The notes: a model not told the origin generated them from the sequence alone. Shown: positions 10,817 through 21,720, counted from the first letter of the stretch. The stretch is DNA of 64,000 nt from Euborellia annulipes (GCA_023213315.1 JAKCPI010002417.1:1-64000); one strand, 5' to 3'. Translations and numbers: made by a program.

Positions 10817-11098
10817 GCCCCCGAGTTTGGCGTAGTATGTAGCGCGCCTACCTCCTATACCAAACGTCGCGGGTTCGGACCCAGGCAGTCCGATGATTTA
10901 TTTAAGCCATCTGGATACCAGATGGCTTAAATAGAAATGCCTGAACCCATAATAGATAATATTATATTACAACGGTTATCGTCTAAAGTCTTAAATGGCC
11001 TAAGTTGCCGAAAAGACTGTGTGAATGTGTGTGTGAGTGTGAGTGTATTTGAGAAAAAAGTGTGAATGTTTTTTTAAAAAGAAAAAAAAAAAAAAAAA
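10817..11098 (+). mobile_element. SINE-1, full-length reference copy
   Basis: A tRNA-derived SINE. Head GCCCCCGAGTTTGGCGTAGT contains the A box; GGGTTCGGACCC near 10871 is the B box. Then comes a perfect 33-bp hairpin (10900-10932, arms ATTTAAGCCATCTGG / CCAGATGGCTTAAAT), a unique body, the 3' core TTAAATGGCCTAAGTTGCCG, a TG-rich stretch and a poly-A tail. The flanks AAAAATTAAAATA (10804-10816 and 11099-11111) look like a target-site duplication, although the A tail makes its edge uncertain. Transcription is probably by Pol III from the internal promoter. Confidence 0.93.
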
Positions 11099-11111
11099 AA
11101 AAATTAAAATA

Positions 11112-11597
11112 ATTATTACTTTTTTATAAATGTATTCATATTATTTTGAGAGTAATTTCGCGGTGAAGGGTCGCATTTCCTTAAAGGGGAGGGGGTATGA
11201 AGGCATTAACCAGGGGGGTTAATGCCCCATCCCTATAATGCACAAAGATATTAATGTTTTTTAATACTTTTACTAAAAAATAAGTGCATTCCGTTTGAGT
11301 TAAAATTTATATTCAATATTTAGCAAATAGCATAGTGGGTTAGAAACATTTTAATGTCATTCTAAAATTTCTTATTACTGGGGCGGAATTAATTTTTGAA
11401 GATTTCGAAACTCTCATAAACAGATAATAATAACACTGGGCAACTTAGGAACCCATCGAATCCCTTGCAGAATTTTGTAGGGATTTTTTTACATTAGGTA
11501 GAAAAGTAAGATATGATTAGTCCACTTAGAATTTTACTGGGATGAGTTACCGCAACTTTTTGTATATAGAACTAATCTCGATTCGGATTTGAATTTT
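11112..11597. other. Non-coding stretch
   Basis: AT-rich with a G-rich patch near 11185-11225 (AACCAGGGGGGTTAATGCC). No gene or assigned repeat. Confidence 0.45.
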
Positions 11598-11835
11598 TAC
11601 TTTCTCTTACCTATATGTATAAGTTAATATACATATTATAGAGAGAAAGTATTGGATTCGATGTCGAGACTTTGATGGATATACACGTTTTGAGGTCCCC
11701 TGAATCCAAAAAAATGGTTTACTCGACATGTTCTGTCTGTTGGGTTCAATTTAAAGCATGGAGGAATTGAGCTACGAGGTTGAAATTTTATATTTAAGTT
11801 AGGCACCCCCCTAGGGCGTGATAATAAGATTTGAG
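11598..11835 (-). mobile_element. HP-family repeat, far-end half
   Basis: Starts with TTTACTTTCTCTTACCTATA, the family's outer end in minus orientation, and runs to the AGGCACCCCCCTAGGGCGTG segment, then stops. The hairpin half is absent. Confidence 0.85.
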
Positions 11836-11849
11836 AAAAATATTTTTCT

Positions 11850-12051
11850 TCAGGAATGAAAGTTAAAGAAAACGCAACCAAAATTTTTCTATAAAAATAT
11901 ATTTTAACAGCTTACGTTTCGGCTTTGGTCAAAGCCATCCTCGGAGCTGTTAGTGATCATCCGAGGATGGCTTTGACCACGGCCAAAACGTAAGCTGTTA
12001 AAATATATTTTTATAGAAAAATTTTGGTTGCGTTTTCTTCTTTCATTCCTG
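11850..12051. mobile_element. Foldback palindrome with GAAACG module
   Basis: Arms of over 90 bp with few mismatches: CAGGAATGAAAG...CAACCAAAATTTTTC mirrors GAAAAATTTTGGTTG...CTTTCATTCCTG. On the minus strand the centre reads CCGAGGATGG, a hairpin (GGCTTT/AAAGCC), then CCGAAACG. The minus-strand ORF inside it is a by-product of the palindrome. Confidence 0.85.
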
Positions 12052-12085
12052 ATACAATTCCACCAGCCATAAAATACCCTTATAC

Positions 12086-12338
12086 CAGGGTTTTCCAAAC
12101 TGTGAGGCGCGGACTAGTCTAAGGGGAGGCGCGAAAATTGGCCACCAGGACCAATTTTCCAAATGATTGCTAGTTTTAATATAAATAAGAATAAAAAAAA
12201 AAAAAAAATATTTTTATATAAATTTATATTTTTTAGCATTATTTTTGTATTATTTTATAAAATGGGAGGGGGGGGGAGGCGTCATAAGATTAAATATTTT
12301 TAAGGGAGGCGTGTTAACATAAAGTTTGGAAACCACTG
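12086..12338. mobile_element. hAT-like MITE, second copy of the 9387 family
   Basis: Left end CAGGGTTTTCCAAACTGTGA, right end AAGTTTGGAAACCACTG. The interior matches the 9387-9735 copy (AGTCTAAGGGGAGGCGCG). Flanks CCTTATAC and CCCTAGAG are only weakly alike, as expected for an old insertion. Confidence 0.82.
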
Positions 12339-13329
12339 CCCTAGAGGATATCTTTTCTATTCCCAGTAAGGTTTAAACTCCCCTGGTTGCGCCAGTGCCC
12401 TTTTGACTCAAATCCATTCAAAATATAAAATTAGAATATACATGTTTGAAAAGTTTTTTTTTTTTTTTTAATCTGAATATATAAATATTTTTATTTGCTT
12501 CAGCAATGAGATCAGATAAAGTTATTCGATTAAAAGTGATTTTATTATATCATATGGACCTTTTATTTTGAAAGTGGTGTAAGTCCATTTTTTTTTTAAA
12601 TACACATAATTTATGCTTAAATTAATGTAAATTTTCTATGAATAACTAGCTATTGGTAAATTTCTTTAAAAATTCCCGTTTTTTACAATTAAAAATTGGT
12701 CGATAAATAGATTTTTTAATAAACAGATATGTTAACTTTTTATTTTCTCGAAACAATAGAAAATGAACTTAGACCACTTTCAGAATAAACGGTCCATATT
12801 ATATATAAATTTTGATTTATTGAGAGTGAAGGGATTAAAAAACTAGTTCTATCTGGCCTATTTCATTTTTTTTTTAATCTTGGTATTACTTCGTTTTTGC
12901 TAGTTATTTCGGTTGCCTATCTCCCAGTTACCATTCACAAGCTAATTTATGCAAATGGATGACAGCCATATTGTAATAATTTACTTTTTCATTGAGTCAT
13001 AGAAAAAATAAAAAGTTTTTTTTGTTTATTCCTTATTCTAAACTGACTTATATCCATTCAAAATTATTAAAATGATTGATATAATACTAATTTTTTATTT
13101 ATCAAATTTTTGTTGTTTATTGTAGAAAAATTTAGTCTTTCTCTGATTTGTTGAGCCATTCACTTGTCTGAAAAATTTATTTATTTATTAACTTTATTTG
13201 CTCGCTTTTTTTCTATTTTCTTTTTCTTTTCAATTATAAAAGATTTTTTCTCTTCAAAATCTTTTGTGGTTTTAAAAAGCGGGGCATTTCTTTTTTTTTT
13301 ATTAAATCCCCTTCTCTCCATTCTATTTT
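12339..13329. other. AT-rich non-coding stretch
   Basis: Poly-T tracts and simple AT sequence. No gene or recognised repeat. Confidence 0.5.
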
Positions 13330-13720
13330 AATTAATAGTGTTAGCTAAGAAGCATCAACCCTATATAGAAGCAGGTAAAAGGGAGATGATGGGGAGGGGG
13401 AAGGGCGTAATATTAAACTGCACTTGGCATCTTTGTTGAACTTTGGACGTCATGCATATAATGCTGCCGTGGCCTGGCATAATTCACCGCCCCGTTAGAA
13501 GATTACGTGCATTGCTCTAATTACTAGAAGTGCCTGGCATGTAGAAGAAACCTTCCACCCAACCCACAGACCCCAAAATGGAGGGTAATATATAGATATA
13601 TATAAGACCACCGAGCTTATGAACTTGCCTGGTTCTCTCTCTCTCTCTCTTTGTCTTTGTGAATGTATGAGTGTGTGTGAATGTGTTTAGGTGACACCTT
13701 AGGAATTTCGGAACTATTTC
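13330..13720. other. Mixed-composition island of unknown role
   Basis: The sequence from 13420 to 13620 has normal GC content and no internal repeats, and it matches nothing else here (for example GCTGCCGTGGCCTGGCATAA). It ends in a CT microsatellite at about 13631-13650. There are no long ORFs. It could be a regulatory element or an untranslated exon. Confidence 0.3.
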
Positions 13721-14149
13721 GCAAAAAAATTTCCCTATTAAAAGAGAAAATTTATTAGTTTGAGAATATAACCATTGCGTGCCTCTATCATACTTTTGAT
13801 GTCATCCGAGAATTTATGTTTATATGATTTGATAATCTAATAGAGAAATTTACAAAATTAATTAAAAACAATTTTACTGTCTTCTAGAAAAGAGGTCAAG
13901 TTCTATTGTTTCATAATTATATGGGTCAAAGATAATATTATATTTCTGACGACAATACAAGCTGGATCGAGTTATTAAATACATTAATTCAGAAGATTAC
14001 CGTTAGTAAGAAAATTTTCAAGTTTTGTTTTGTAGCTTGGTATAACACTAATGGGAAGTCAAAAAAAAAATAGCTGAAAATTGAAAATTTTCCTATTATA
14101 ATAAAATAAAATATATAGATCTATAAATAATTTTTTTTTATTTGTTCTT
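13721..14149. other. AT-rich non-coding stretch
   Basis: No gene or recognised repeat. Confidence 0.45.
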
Positions 14150-14290
14150 TTAGACAGCAACCCTAATTATTTAGATTGTTTGGCAGACAATTCAATTAAA
14201 ATGAATTTTTCTCGCTTGGGACGGGAAGTGAATCCGGAGCCCCGGGCACGAGAAGCTAATATCTTCTCTCTGTGCCACTGGTCAATATAT
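14150..14290 (-). mobile_element. SINE-3 copy, diverged
   Basis: Minus orientation. CAATTCAATTAAAATGAATT is followed by CTTGGGACGGGAAGTGAATC (B-box region) and ends in GTGCCACTGGTC, the complement of the tRNA-like start. Confidence 0.65.
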
Positions 14291-15014
14291 TTTATATTTT
14301 TTAATTAAATTTCTTAAATGAAAAATCAATAAAAATTGATTGATACACGTATTTTCTTTATTCAATAATGGATTAAAAATTTAAAAATTCAAAAATCAAT
14401 TATTTTTTTATAGGTAAGGTGAAGAAAATAGACTTAATTCGGCCCAAAATTATTTATTACTAGAGACCGAACAAAAAAGCATAAAAAAAATGGAAAAAAG
14501 CATAAAAAACTTGAATAAAAAGTTGTTAAATAAGCATATAAGTTGAAAAAAGCATCTAATAAGCAATTTTTACTCATACCAATGGCGTATACAAATTTTT
14601 TTTTAAAGAAACTAAATTTATTCCGCCCCGCCCTTCGAGAAATTTTTTTTTTGCGGAACCAAATTTTTTCACCCTGCTGAAAAAAATTTTTTTTATATTT
14701 TTTCACACTGCGGGATTTTTTGGAAATTTTTTTTTTTGGGGGGCGCCCCTCCCCCTTATTTACGTCCCTGGTGTATGCGTGTGTGAATGGGAAAAAAGTT
14801 TTTTAATAAAAAAAAAAAATTATAAATATTCGTAAAATAAGTTCAAATAAGCACGAAAGGGAAAAAAAGCATGAAAACTCAAAAAAAGCAAAAAAAAGCA
14901 TAAAAAATGCAATCTCAATGCACTTAGTTTTTCCTAATTCGTATAGAAATTAAATATCTAATGGTTGCTTATAAAATTCAGCAATAAGCATTTTGCTTAA
15001 AATCCGGTCTCTAG
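14291..15014. other. AT-rich stretch with repeated AAAAAGCAT words
   Basis: Between 14460 and 14910 the words AAAAAAGCATAAAAA recur many times. A short G/C-rich patch (GGGGGGCGCCCCTCCCCC) lies near 14737-14755. It is probably a decayed element; no gene. Confidence 0.4.
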
Positions 15015-15015
15015 T

Positions 15016-15173
15016 TATGAATATATATTATTTAGGGTCCAGGCATTCTTACTTAAGTCATTTGGTATCCAAATGGCTTAAATAAAATCATCGGACTGCC
15101 TGGGGTCCGAACCCGCGACGTTTGCTATACGAGGTTAGTACGCTAACCTCTACTCCAAGCCCCGAGGGCATTT
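15016..15173 (-). mobile_element. SINE-1 copy without its 3' tail
   Basis: Minus strand: tRNA-like head at the right (CTCCAAGCCCCGAGGGC), then the B box and the internal hairpin arms (AAGTCATTTGG / CCAAATGGCTT). It ends near GGGTCCAGGCATTC without the TG-rich tail or poly-A. Confidence 0.85.
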
Positions 15174-15176
15174 CCC

Positions 15177-15341
15177 AAACTTATAAATTTTACAATTTGA
15201 AATTCGAATGTACCATTGTTGGAAACTAAATATATGTCGACGCAAAAAATCTGATGTGATAAGCACAGAACACAACTTTCTCTTGCCGAAGAGTATGAGA
15301 AAGTTGTGTGCTGTGCGACCAGTCGCACCAGATTTTTTCCT
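15177..15341 (-). mobile_element. HP-family hairpin end
   Basis: Minus orientation: body sequence (ATAAATTTTACAATTTGA, CTAAATATATGTCGACG), then the long hairpin AAAAAATCTGATGTGATAAG ... GCGACCAGTCGCACCAGATT. Confidence 0.82.
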
Positions 15342-16224
15342 ATAGCAACTAAATGCTAATTTTTGCCCGTTTTATCTGCATTACATGCCGGTACAAAAAA
15401 ATATATTTTATATTTTTCTAACTTATAGAAATTGATAATATTCTTTGTTAATACTAGAAATTACTCTTACTTAAGTGTAACAAGGATTTGGGTTAAATAA
15501 ATGACGCGTCATTAAAAGGGCTATTTTATAAACACCTTTCTTACCTTTATAATACATAACTTCACTGAATATACATTATCATATTAAAGGTCCAAGCGAA
15601 ATTCCGAGATTATATTAAATATTTAATTAAATTTATCAAGTGGTGTAAAAGGGCGGGTTGGATGGGCTCAGGTATACACACAAACACCTTTTCTCCGCCC
15701 TCAAATGAGTTATGGTGTTTACAAGCCGTAGGCGAAATGATCATCATCAATGGCATGATTTTGAGACATTAATAGGAATTTATACATGTAGGGCGTTTAA
15801 AAGCATTCCTTCTATTATCAAAATGCCGGTTTTAATAGCAACACCAATTAAATATCTTTTCTGAATATTAAAATGATTTTGGCTAAGTCACGTAATCTCA
15901 GTTTAAAACTTTTTTTTTTATTACTAGAACAACAACAAAAACACAACTGTTATAAATAAACGTATTGTTTCGAATTGTTAAGGTTGGGAAAAAATATATT
16001 TATATTTAAAAAAAATAAAATAAAAATTAAATCTCAAACCAAACAGCTTCTTTGCATCTGAAAAGAATAAAAATCCTTAGGCCTCTATTTGTTCAGTAAG
16101 CATAGAAGAAAAAACTTATTTCACTTTTTTTTTGTTGAATTTAATATTTTATCATAAAAATAAGAAAAAAAAAAATAGAAATAAAAAACTTAAAAAAAGT
16201 TTTATTAAATTCAATAGGTTAGAA
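15342..16224. other. AT-rich non-coding stretch
   Basis: No gene. Mostly A/T tracts, with a slightly mixed patch at 15650-15760. Confidence 0.45.
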
Positions 16225-16414
16225 CAGTGGTTCCCAACCCGTGGGCCGCGGCCCAGTTGTGGGCCGAAGGATGATTGGAACTGGGCCGCGGATGTCTGAA
16301 ATGAAATGATACAAATTATATACAGTATATATAGGTTATAACCATATACTGGGCCTCATAGTTTTTTTTTACGGAAAAAGTGGGCCGCACATCAAAAAAG
16401 GTTGGAAACCACTG
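16225..16414. mobile_element. hAT-like MITE with perfect 8-bp duplication
   Basis: CAGTGGTTCCCAACCCGTGG at the left and GGTTGGAAACCACTG at the right. GGTTAGAA flanks both sides (16217-16224 and 16415-16422). The interior repeats GGGCCGCG motifs. Confidence 0.94.
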
Positions 16415-16501
16415 GGTTAGAATAAAAAAATATATATGACTCGTCACACAGTACACAAATTTCTCTAGTCTTTGGTAATTAAAAGTTGTGTTCTGTGCTT
16501 G

Positions 16502-17204
16502 CAGTGTCGGATTACCCTTTAGGTAGAGTAGGCAAATTGCCTATGGACCCCATGCTTTTTAGGAGCCCCGCAAAGTTAGATTTTATTTTATTTTTTTTAA
16601 GTCTTTCACAAACATAACTATGGTGACCTCGAAGTGATTAATTAATGGGTTGGTGAAAATTGTTAATTATATTTTGTGTAAATAATTATTTTAATAATTT
16701 AATTTGGGGGTTTAAAATTATTTAATATGATAATTTATTTTAATTATTTTATTTTCAATAAAATTATCATATTAAATAATTTCAAACCCCCTAATTAAAT
16801 TATTAAAATAATTATTTACACAAAATATAATTAACAATTTTCACCAAATTAATATCATGTCGGGGTTACCATTGTTAAGTTTGTGAGCTCAATTTTCGAA
16901 ATTGCTATTTACGCTACAGTGGCAAGCATCGCAGGGTAGTAGGCCTATATATAATTATTTTTCAGGGGCGGGGGTCCAAACTCATTTTTTAAGAGCTACC
17001 CCTCCCCCTCGCTTTGTGAACATATTTTAAAATTATAAGTTATATATTTTTTATTTAATGGGAAATGCTTTATGGAAATTTTTAAAATGTATATTTTCCA
17101 CTAGCCCCTGGGGACATTTTTAACATTTTGGGGGAGGGAGGAGGGGAGCCGGGCCTCGAAATTTCGACTGACTAAAGGAGTCTATCTTGTTTAATCCGGC
17201 ACTG
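16502..17204. mobile_element. hAT-like element nested in an HP copy
   Basis: Ends CAGTGTCGGATTA and TAATCCGGCACTG. Flanks TGTGCTTG (16494-16501) and TATGCTTG (17205-17212) differ at one base, and the uninterrupted HP sequence confirms a single original site. At 703 bp it is non-coding and carries a large palindrome inside. Confidence 0.9.
16640..16850. repeat. Large near-perfect palindrome inside the hAT element
   Basis: Arms of roughly 90 bp: TTGGTGAAAATTGTTAATTA ... TATTTAATATGATAATTT and its complement, with a spacer of about 30 bp. The arms match almost base for base, so they are young or maintained by gene conversion. Confidence 0.9.
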
Positions 17205-17390
17205 TATGCTTGTCACGCCAGATTTTTTATGTCGACGTATATTTAGTTTCTTCCGATATATTAGAATTTAAGATATAAAATTTATAAACATGGAAAAATA
17301 TTATTTTAAAAATTTATATAATTGACCATTCATGAGGCACATCAGAATGAAGTTTGTCCTAATAATGTCTGAAGTGACGTCGACAAGCAT

Positions 17391-17680
17391 TTAATTTCGG
17401 GCCGAAAGTAGTCATTATCTTTGGAACGAAGTTCTTTTAAGCGGCTTACAGTCGGGTGAAATTGGCAGAATTCGTCACGTTACGTAATAAAAAAGCGTTA
17501 CAGAGCTCGAGCGCAGGAGTAGGAAGGCGAGGCTAGCCGAAGCCTTGGCGAGGCCACGCCTACCCCCATCTCTTTCTCTTTATCTTTTTCTATATTAAAT
17601 TATATTCGGAGTGGAAGTAAAGGTGTGAGGAACTTCGTTCCTGGCGGGGGCCCCACGACCCCACACGTTTGCTTTTTTTT
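17391..17680. other. GC-rich patch of unknown origin
   Basis: Contains GGCGAGGCTAGCCGAAGCCT and, further on, GGAACTTCGTTCCTGG followed by CGGGGGCCCCACGACCCC. The short hairpins resemble the GC hairpins near the Helitron end at 36.3 kb. It is probably a transposon remnant; no ORF. Confidence 0.4.
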
Positions 17681-18594
17681 AAAATTATATTTTATTCTTC
17701 TTTTGAGCATGTTTTGCGTATTTTGCGTACAAAGGTATCATTTATTCAAGTATGTTCATGATAATCTTTTTATAGGCCTGATGAAATAGTGTAGCCATAT
17801 GTATTTTAATAAATAATACCCTCTAACTCCATTTAAATAAATTTCATTTTTTTTTCTTGTCATTTTTAAAAGCATGGCTATATATATGTAAAACATAGGT
17901 ACGTGCTAGACATCTAATAGTTTTTAAATATAAATTCCCTGCAAACTTAAAGAAAGAGCACTTTCTAGTATACATGTAGTCTCTAGAAAGTCATCCGTAT
18001 GTTAAGAAAGTCACCATTGCAGCAATAATAATAACTATTTATGAAATTTGGCCAGAGAGCCAGTGGAGCCATATCATAAGCATAAAACTAGAAAAGCTTT
18101 TTGTTGGAATTGATGTCATAAAACAAGAGGATGGGGCTTGCCCTATTATGGGTATTTCATTTCTATTGTCGAAATATTAGGATATGGACAATATTCAAAC
18201 ATAAAATAAAAGCAATCTATTCGAAAGGATAAAATAAAGAGGCCAGGCGGGCCATGCGAGGTCGTTACTATCTATTATCATAATGTAGCCTTTCTACATA
18301 CATTGGAATTGATTCAGATTTTCAATATCCATATAGAATTTTTAAAATTTATCATAGCAAAACATTAACATTAACATATTATTGCTTCTAAATACATTAA
18401 CATTAACATATTATTGTTTCTAAATGTCAAGGGAAAGAAGGGGGTGATGTTTTGCATATACTTTTATTAATAAAACTATAAGAAGGGGAACGTGTAAATT
18501 ACTTTGGGTCCAATTCTCCCGAAAACTAATTTAGTCTCAGTGAATTCATTCAAATAGCCGAATGCCATGCTGAGAGGTTGGAACTTTTTTGGAC
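17681..18594. other. AT-rich stretch with a 32-bp tandem duplication
   Basis: A 32-bp unit starting ACATTAACATTAACATATTA occurs twice in a row at about 18363-18426. The rest shows no gene or assigned repeat. Confidence 0.5.
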
Positions 18595-18712
18595 CTCAAA
18601 ACATGTATTTCCTTCAAAATCTCGACATCGAATTTTTGACATGATCGCATTACTTTCTTTCCCTAAGCTTATATTACATATAGGCCTTTAGGTAAGAGAA
18701 AGTGAAAATCTC
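18595..18712 (+). mobile_element. HP-family fragment, far end
   Basis: GACCTCAAAACATGTATTTC, CTCGACATCGAATTTTTGAC and the closing GGTAAGAGAAAGTG identify the last 120 bp of the family. Confidence 0.85.
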
Positions 18713-19125
18713 TAATAATAATCCAAATAGAGAATGAAAAAGGATTTTTTTTAAAATAATTTCTAAATAAATTTTGAAAAAAAGAGCCGGTCATTTTTCT
18801 TTTTTATTTTTGTCCTCTTAATGTACAAAATCGAATAATAACAAAAAATATTACTTAACCGAGTTTAAATCCTTCTTCATATTTCAACATTATTTGTAGT
18901 TGGCTCACGTAGCGCATTTTTGTTTAAAAAAGAAAGCTTGTAAAATATTGACAATAAATATCTTTAGAATAAAATAAACGCTAATTCCAAAAGCAAAGTA
19001 TAGCCTCTCATGAATTATATGCTGTACATACTTAGAAAACTTTAGAGTGCCCTTTATTTTTAAATGAACGATAGAAATGGTAGGTATTTGCATTTTGTGT
19101 CAAAGCTCTAAACGATTCATGATTT
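18713..19125. other. AT-rich non-coding stretch
   Basis: No gene or recognised repeat. A 62-codon minus-strand ORF has no features that would support it. Confidence 0.45.
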
Positions 19126-19420
19126 TTTTACTTTCTCTTACCTCTATAAGTAATGGATTCATGTCAAAAATTCGATGTCGAGATTTTAATGGATATACTA
19201 CACGTTTTGAGGTCCCCTGAATTAAAAAAAAAGTGGTTTTCGCGACATGGTCTGCTTGTCTGTGTGCCTGTGTGTGTTCAATTTAAAGCATGAAGGAATT
19301 GAGCTAGGAGGTTGGAATTTTATATTTAAGTTAGTCACCCCCCTAGGGCGTGAAAATAAGCTTTTAATCAAAATCGGCCAAAAAGTACTAGTACTTTACT
19401 GATTCACTTTTTCAGTTTCA
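19126..19420 (-). mobile_element. HP-family fragment, far-end half
   Basis: Minus orientation from TTACTTTCTCTTACCTCTAT through ATTCGATGTCGAGATTTTAA to GTACTAGTACTTTACTGA. Adjoins a SINE-3 piece. Confidence 0.85.
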
Positions 19421-19424
19421 GGCC

Positions 19425-19540
19425 ATTTAGACCCCGTCTCTATTTATTTCACCTGGATTGGTAGCCAATCCAATTGAAATAAATTATGTGACGAGTTGCC
19501 AACCCGCGACCCATGGTATAAAAGGCCCGAGTACAAATTT
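19425..19540 (-). mobile_element. SINE-3 copy, truncated
   Basis: CAGGCCATTTAGACCCCGTC, GGTAGCCAATCCAATTGAAA and CAACCCGCGACCCATGG match the minus-strand order of the family. The tRNA-like start is incomplete. Confidence 0.75.
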
Positions 19541-20043
19541 ACTACTTAATATTATGGGGTTTTAAATGTATATTTTGCCATTTTTTGCAAATACAGTTTC
19601 TTTCCCTTTTATTAATCTTCCAATCTAATATTTAAAAAATCTCAAGTAATATATTACAATATTATAAAGAAAAACTTTGATATTATATAATAATATAATA
19701 TGTATATAGGAAGTGAGTGAGCCATATATTTTTTACTACACTCCTGGAATCTTTGTTCGCTTCCTTCTTTCCTATTTACCCCCAATCCCCAATATAGCTT
19801 CAAGTGCTTTTAAGAATATTATTTTTAAAATAAAACTTTTACCTTTGATTTATATTCTTTTAAAGGATAATATATATTCAAAAAATTTCTTCAATTACTT
19901 TGACATATCTATTACAATAAACTTTTTCTTCTTTGTCTTTTTATAATAATATGTTTTTTCAAGAGAAACTTTTTTAAATGTAGTGTGGAACAAGCAAACA
20001 ATATATTTACTGTACAATATATTATTAATTTTGTTCAATACCC
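19541..20043. other. AT-rich non-coding stretch
   Basis: ORFs here are short and AT-biased. No gene supported. Confidence 0.45.
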
Positions 20044-20272
20044 GATTAAAAATGATCGAGGAACCCACACGCACGCAGCTAGTCTTCATAGTGAACCTTT
20101 AGACATACAGGGATATACACGCCCGCACCAGGGACACACACAGTAGATATAAAGTGACCAGAAGAAAAATGTGTGTCCCTGGTGCGGGCGTTTGTATACC
20201 TGTGTGTCCCTAAAGGTTCACTATGCAGACTAGCTGCGGGCGTGTGGATCCCTCGATCATTTTTAATCATTT
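20044..20272. mobile_element. Foldback element FB1, copy 2
   Basis: Same arms as 3487-3700: GATTAAAAATGATCGAGG outside, GTGAACCTTTAG and GATATACACGCCCGCACC inside, mirrored on the right. The AGTGACCAGAAGAAAAATGT spacer is shared by both copies. The 117-codon minus-strand frame is a translation of this palindrome. Confidence 0.88.
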
Positions 20273-20300
20273 TTACTCGGGCAGGATATGAACCAAGAGG

Positions 20301-20564
20301 CAGTGGCGGATCCAGAAGAGTTTCTCGGGGAGGGGGGGGTAATATGGTGTGACTGGTCGCACAGCATCTTATAATCAGTAATTTAAAGGTGCATTCTTGT
20401 TTTTTGTTTACCCGAATATATATACAAATCAAATTTTTATGAATTAGTTTTTAAAATTTTATATTAAAAATACCATTTTTTCTTCCAAAAAAAAAATATT
20501 TTTTTCAAATCTCAGGGGGGGGTGTAATTATCCCCTTTACCCCCTCCCCCTCTATCCGCCCTTG
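20301..20564. mobile_element. hAT-like MITE, copy 1 of the CAGTGGCGGAT family
   Basis: Ends CAGTGGCGGATCC and TATCCGCCCTTG. Flanks CCAAGAGG (20293-20300) and CCAAGAAG (20565-20572) differ at one base. It shares its interior, including GTGTGACTGGTCGCACAGCA, with 33369-33620. Confidence 0.9.
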
Positions 20565-20587
20565 CCAAGAAGTTCATTAAAAGTCAA

Positions 20588-20665
20588 ACGTTTTTAACAA
20601 AACTTTATTTGACCCCAGACAATGTTTCGTCCATTTTCTGTAGGACTACTTCAGTGGTTGGAGTC
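20588..20665 (-). repeat. GAAACG module
   Basis: On the minus strand: CCACTGAAGTAGTCC, a loop, then GGACGAAACATTGTC. This is the same hairpin-plus-GAAAC arrangement seen in the foldbacks elsewhere in the window. Confidence 0.55.
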
Positions 20666-20699
20666 ATATTATAAAAAGTATAAAATGTTTAGAACACCT

Positions 20700-20890
20700 T
20701 TTTTTTTTTAATTCAGGGCACCTCAAAACGTGTATTTCTATCTAAATCTCGAATTTTTGACATGAATCCAAAACTTATCTCTCTCTATATATAAGCTTAT
20801 TACATATATAGGTAAGAGAATTTTTGACATTAATCCAATACTTTCTCTCTATATAAATATTATATATATATATAGGTAAGAGAAAGTAAA
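20700..20890 (+). mobile_element. HP-family far end, partly duplicated
   Basis: Two consecutive copies of the terminal stretch (ATTTTTGACAT...TATATAGGTAAGAGAA), the second ending GGTAAGAGAAAGTA at about 20885. A local tandem duplication made the end repeat. Confidence 0.8.
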
Positions 20891-21240
20891 AATAGTTCTT
20901 TACAATAACTACAAGCTTCCAATGTCTAAAAACAAGTGGTTAGCTTTTTCTATTTATATAGCATTACGTATTTTTAGCAGCTTTTAATTTGTAATAATGA
21001 CTTAAATCTTTCTTATAATAGAGCAAAATGTTGATAAATGTTTTGTAGATTAAGTATTCTCTCTCCTACAATACATAATTCGTGTAGAGTGTTAGAGTGT
21101 GAGTTTTAAAACCGTGATTTATTATATTAAACATTTTGTACTCTCCCTTGTATACTATCATCAGTGTCTCGGTAACACAAAAAAAGGTTGAAACGTCATA
21201 GCGCCTTTATCCCACCTAGTATTTATACACAATATAATAA
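20891..21240. other. AT-rich non-coding stretch
   Basis: No gene or assigned repeat. Confidence 0.4.
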
Positions 21241-21720
21241 ATAATCAAGGCCTACGTGCCCTCTGTGGATCCACCCCTTCTCTCTCTCTCTCTCTCTCTC
21301 ACTTTGTATATATCATTATAACGGCCCAAGGATGGTTCAGAGAGGGTGACTCGAAACACTCCATTTCGAGGGGGTGGAGGTATTAATGGCCTTGGCTAAT
21401 GCGTCCTTCGTTCCTCCGTCTCTTTTGCTCCGGTAATGGATATATGCACTGAGATATATATTAAGACGAGGCTGGTTATGGATGACAAGTGTTTTAATTG
21501 GCGAAGGCACGCGCCCTCTTTGTAGGCCAAATTCAATTATCATTGTCTAGTTGGGTGGTGGGTGTGCCAGGCGGCCCTTTAGATAAATATCCCATGACTT
21601 ATCTGTCAACTTTGTAAGTTTGTATTTATCTACGGTGCATGGTTTTAGGATTGAACCTTTAAGCCTTTCTCTCTCTCTCTTTCTCTCTCATACGCTCTAT
21701 CTCTCGAGCGTTGTTAAAAC
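21241..21720. other. Mixed-composition island of unknown role
   Basis: From 21310 to 21620 the sequence is GC-balanced and unlike anything else here (for example GTAATGGATATATGCACTGA). CT microsatellites lie at 21281-21300 and near 21670. A 68-codon minus-strand ORF is present but lacks recognisable motifs. Candidate regulatory DNA or exon. Confidence 0.3.

Larger units (their letters stand above)
16437..17390 (+). mobile_element. HP-family copy split by a hAT element
   Basis: The hairpin part (GACTCGTCACACAGTACACA ... AGTTGTGTTCTGTGCTTG) is interrupted at 16502 and resumes at 17205 with TATGCTTGTCACGCCAGA and GTCGACGTATATTTAGTT. It fades out near 17390. Confidence 0.85.

Noticed and set aside
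10817..10890. Functional tRNA gene
   Set aside because: A and B boxes are present, but the acceptor and anticodon arms do not fold as a tRNA, and the same sequence recurs as a SINE with tail and target duplications.
20079..20432. 117-codon minus-strand frame
   Set aside because: It translates FB1 and part of a hAT MITE; the same peptide string appears at 3.5 kb.
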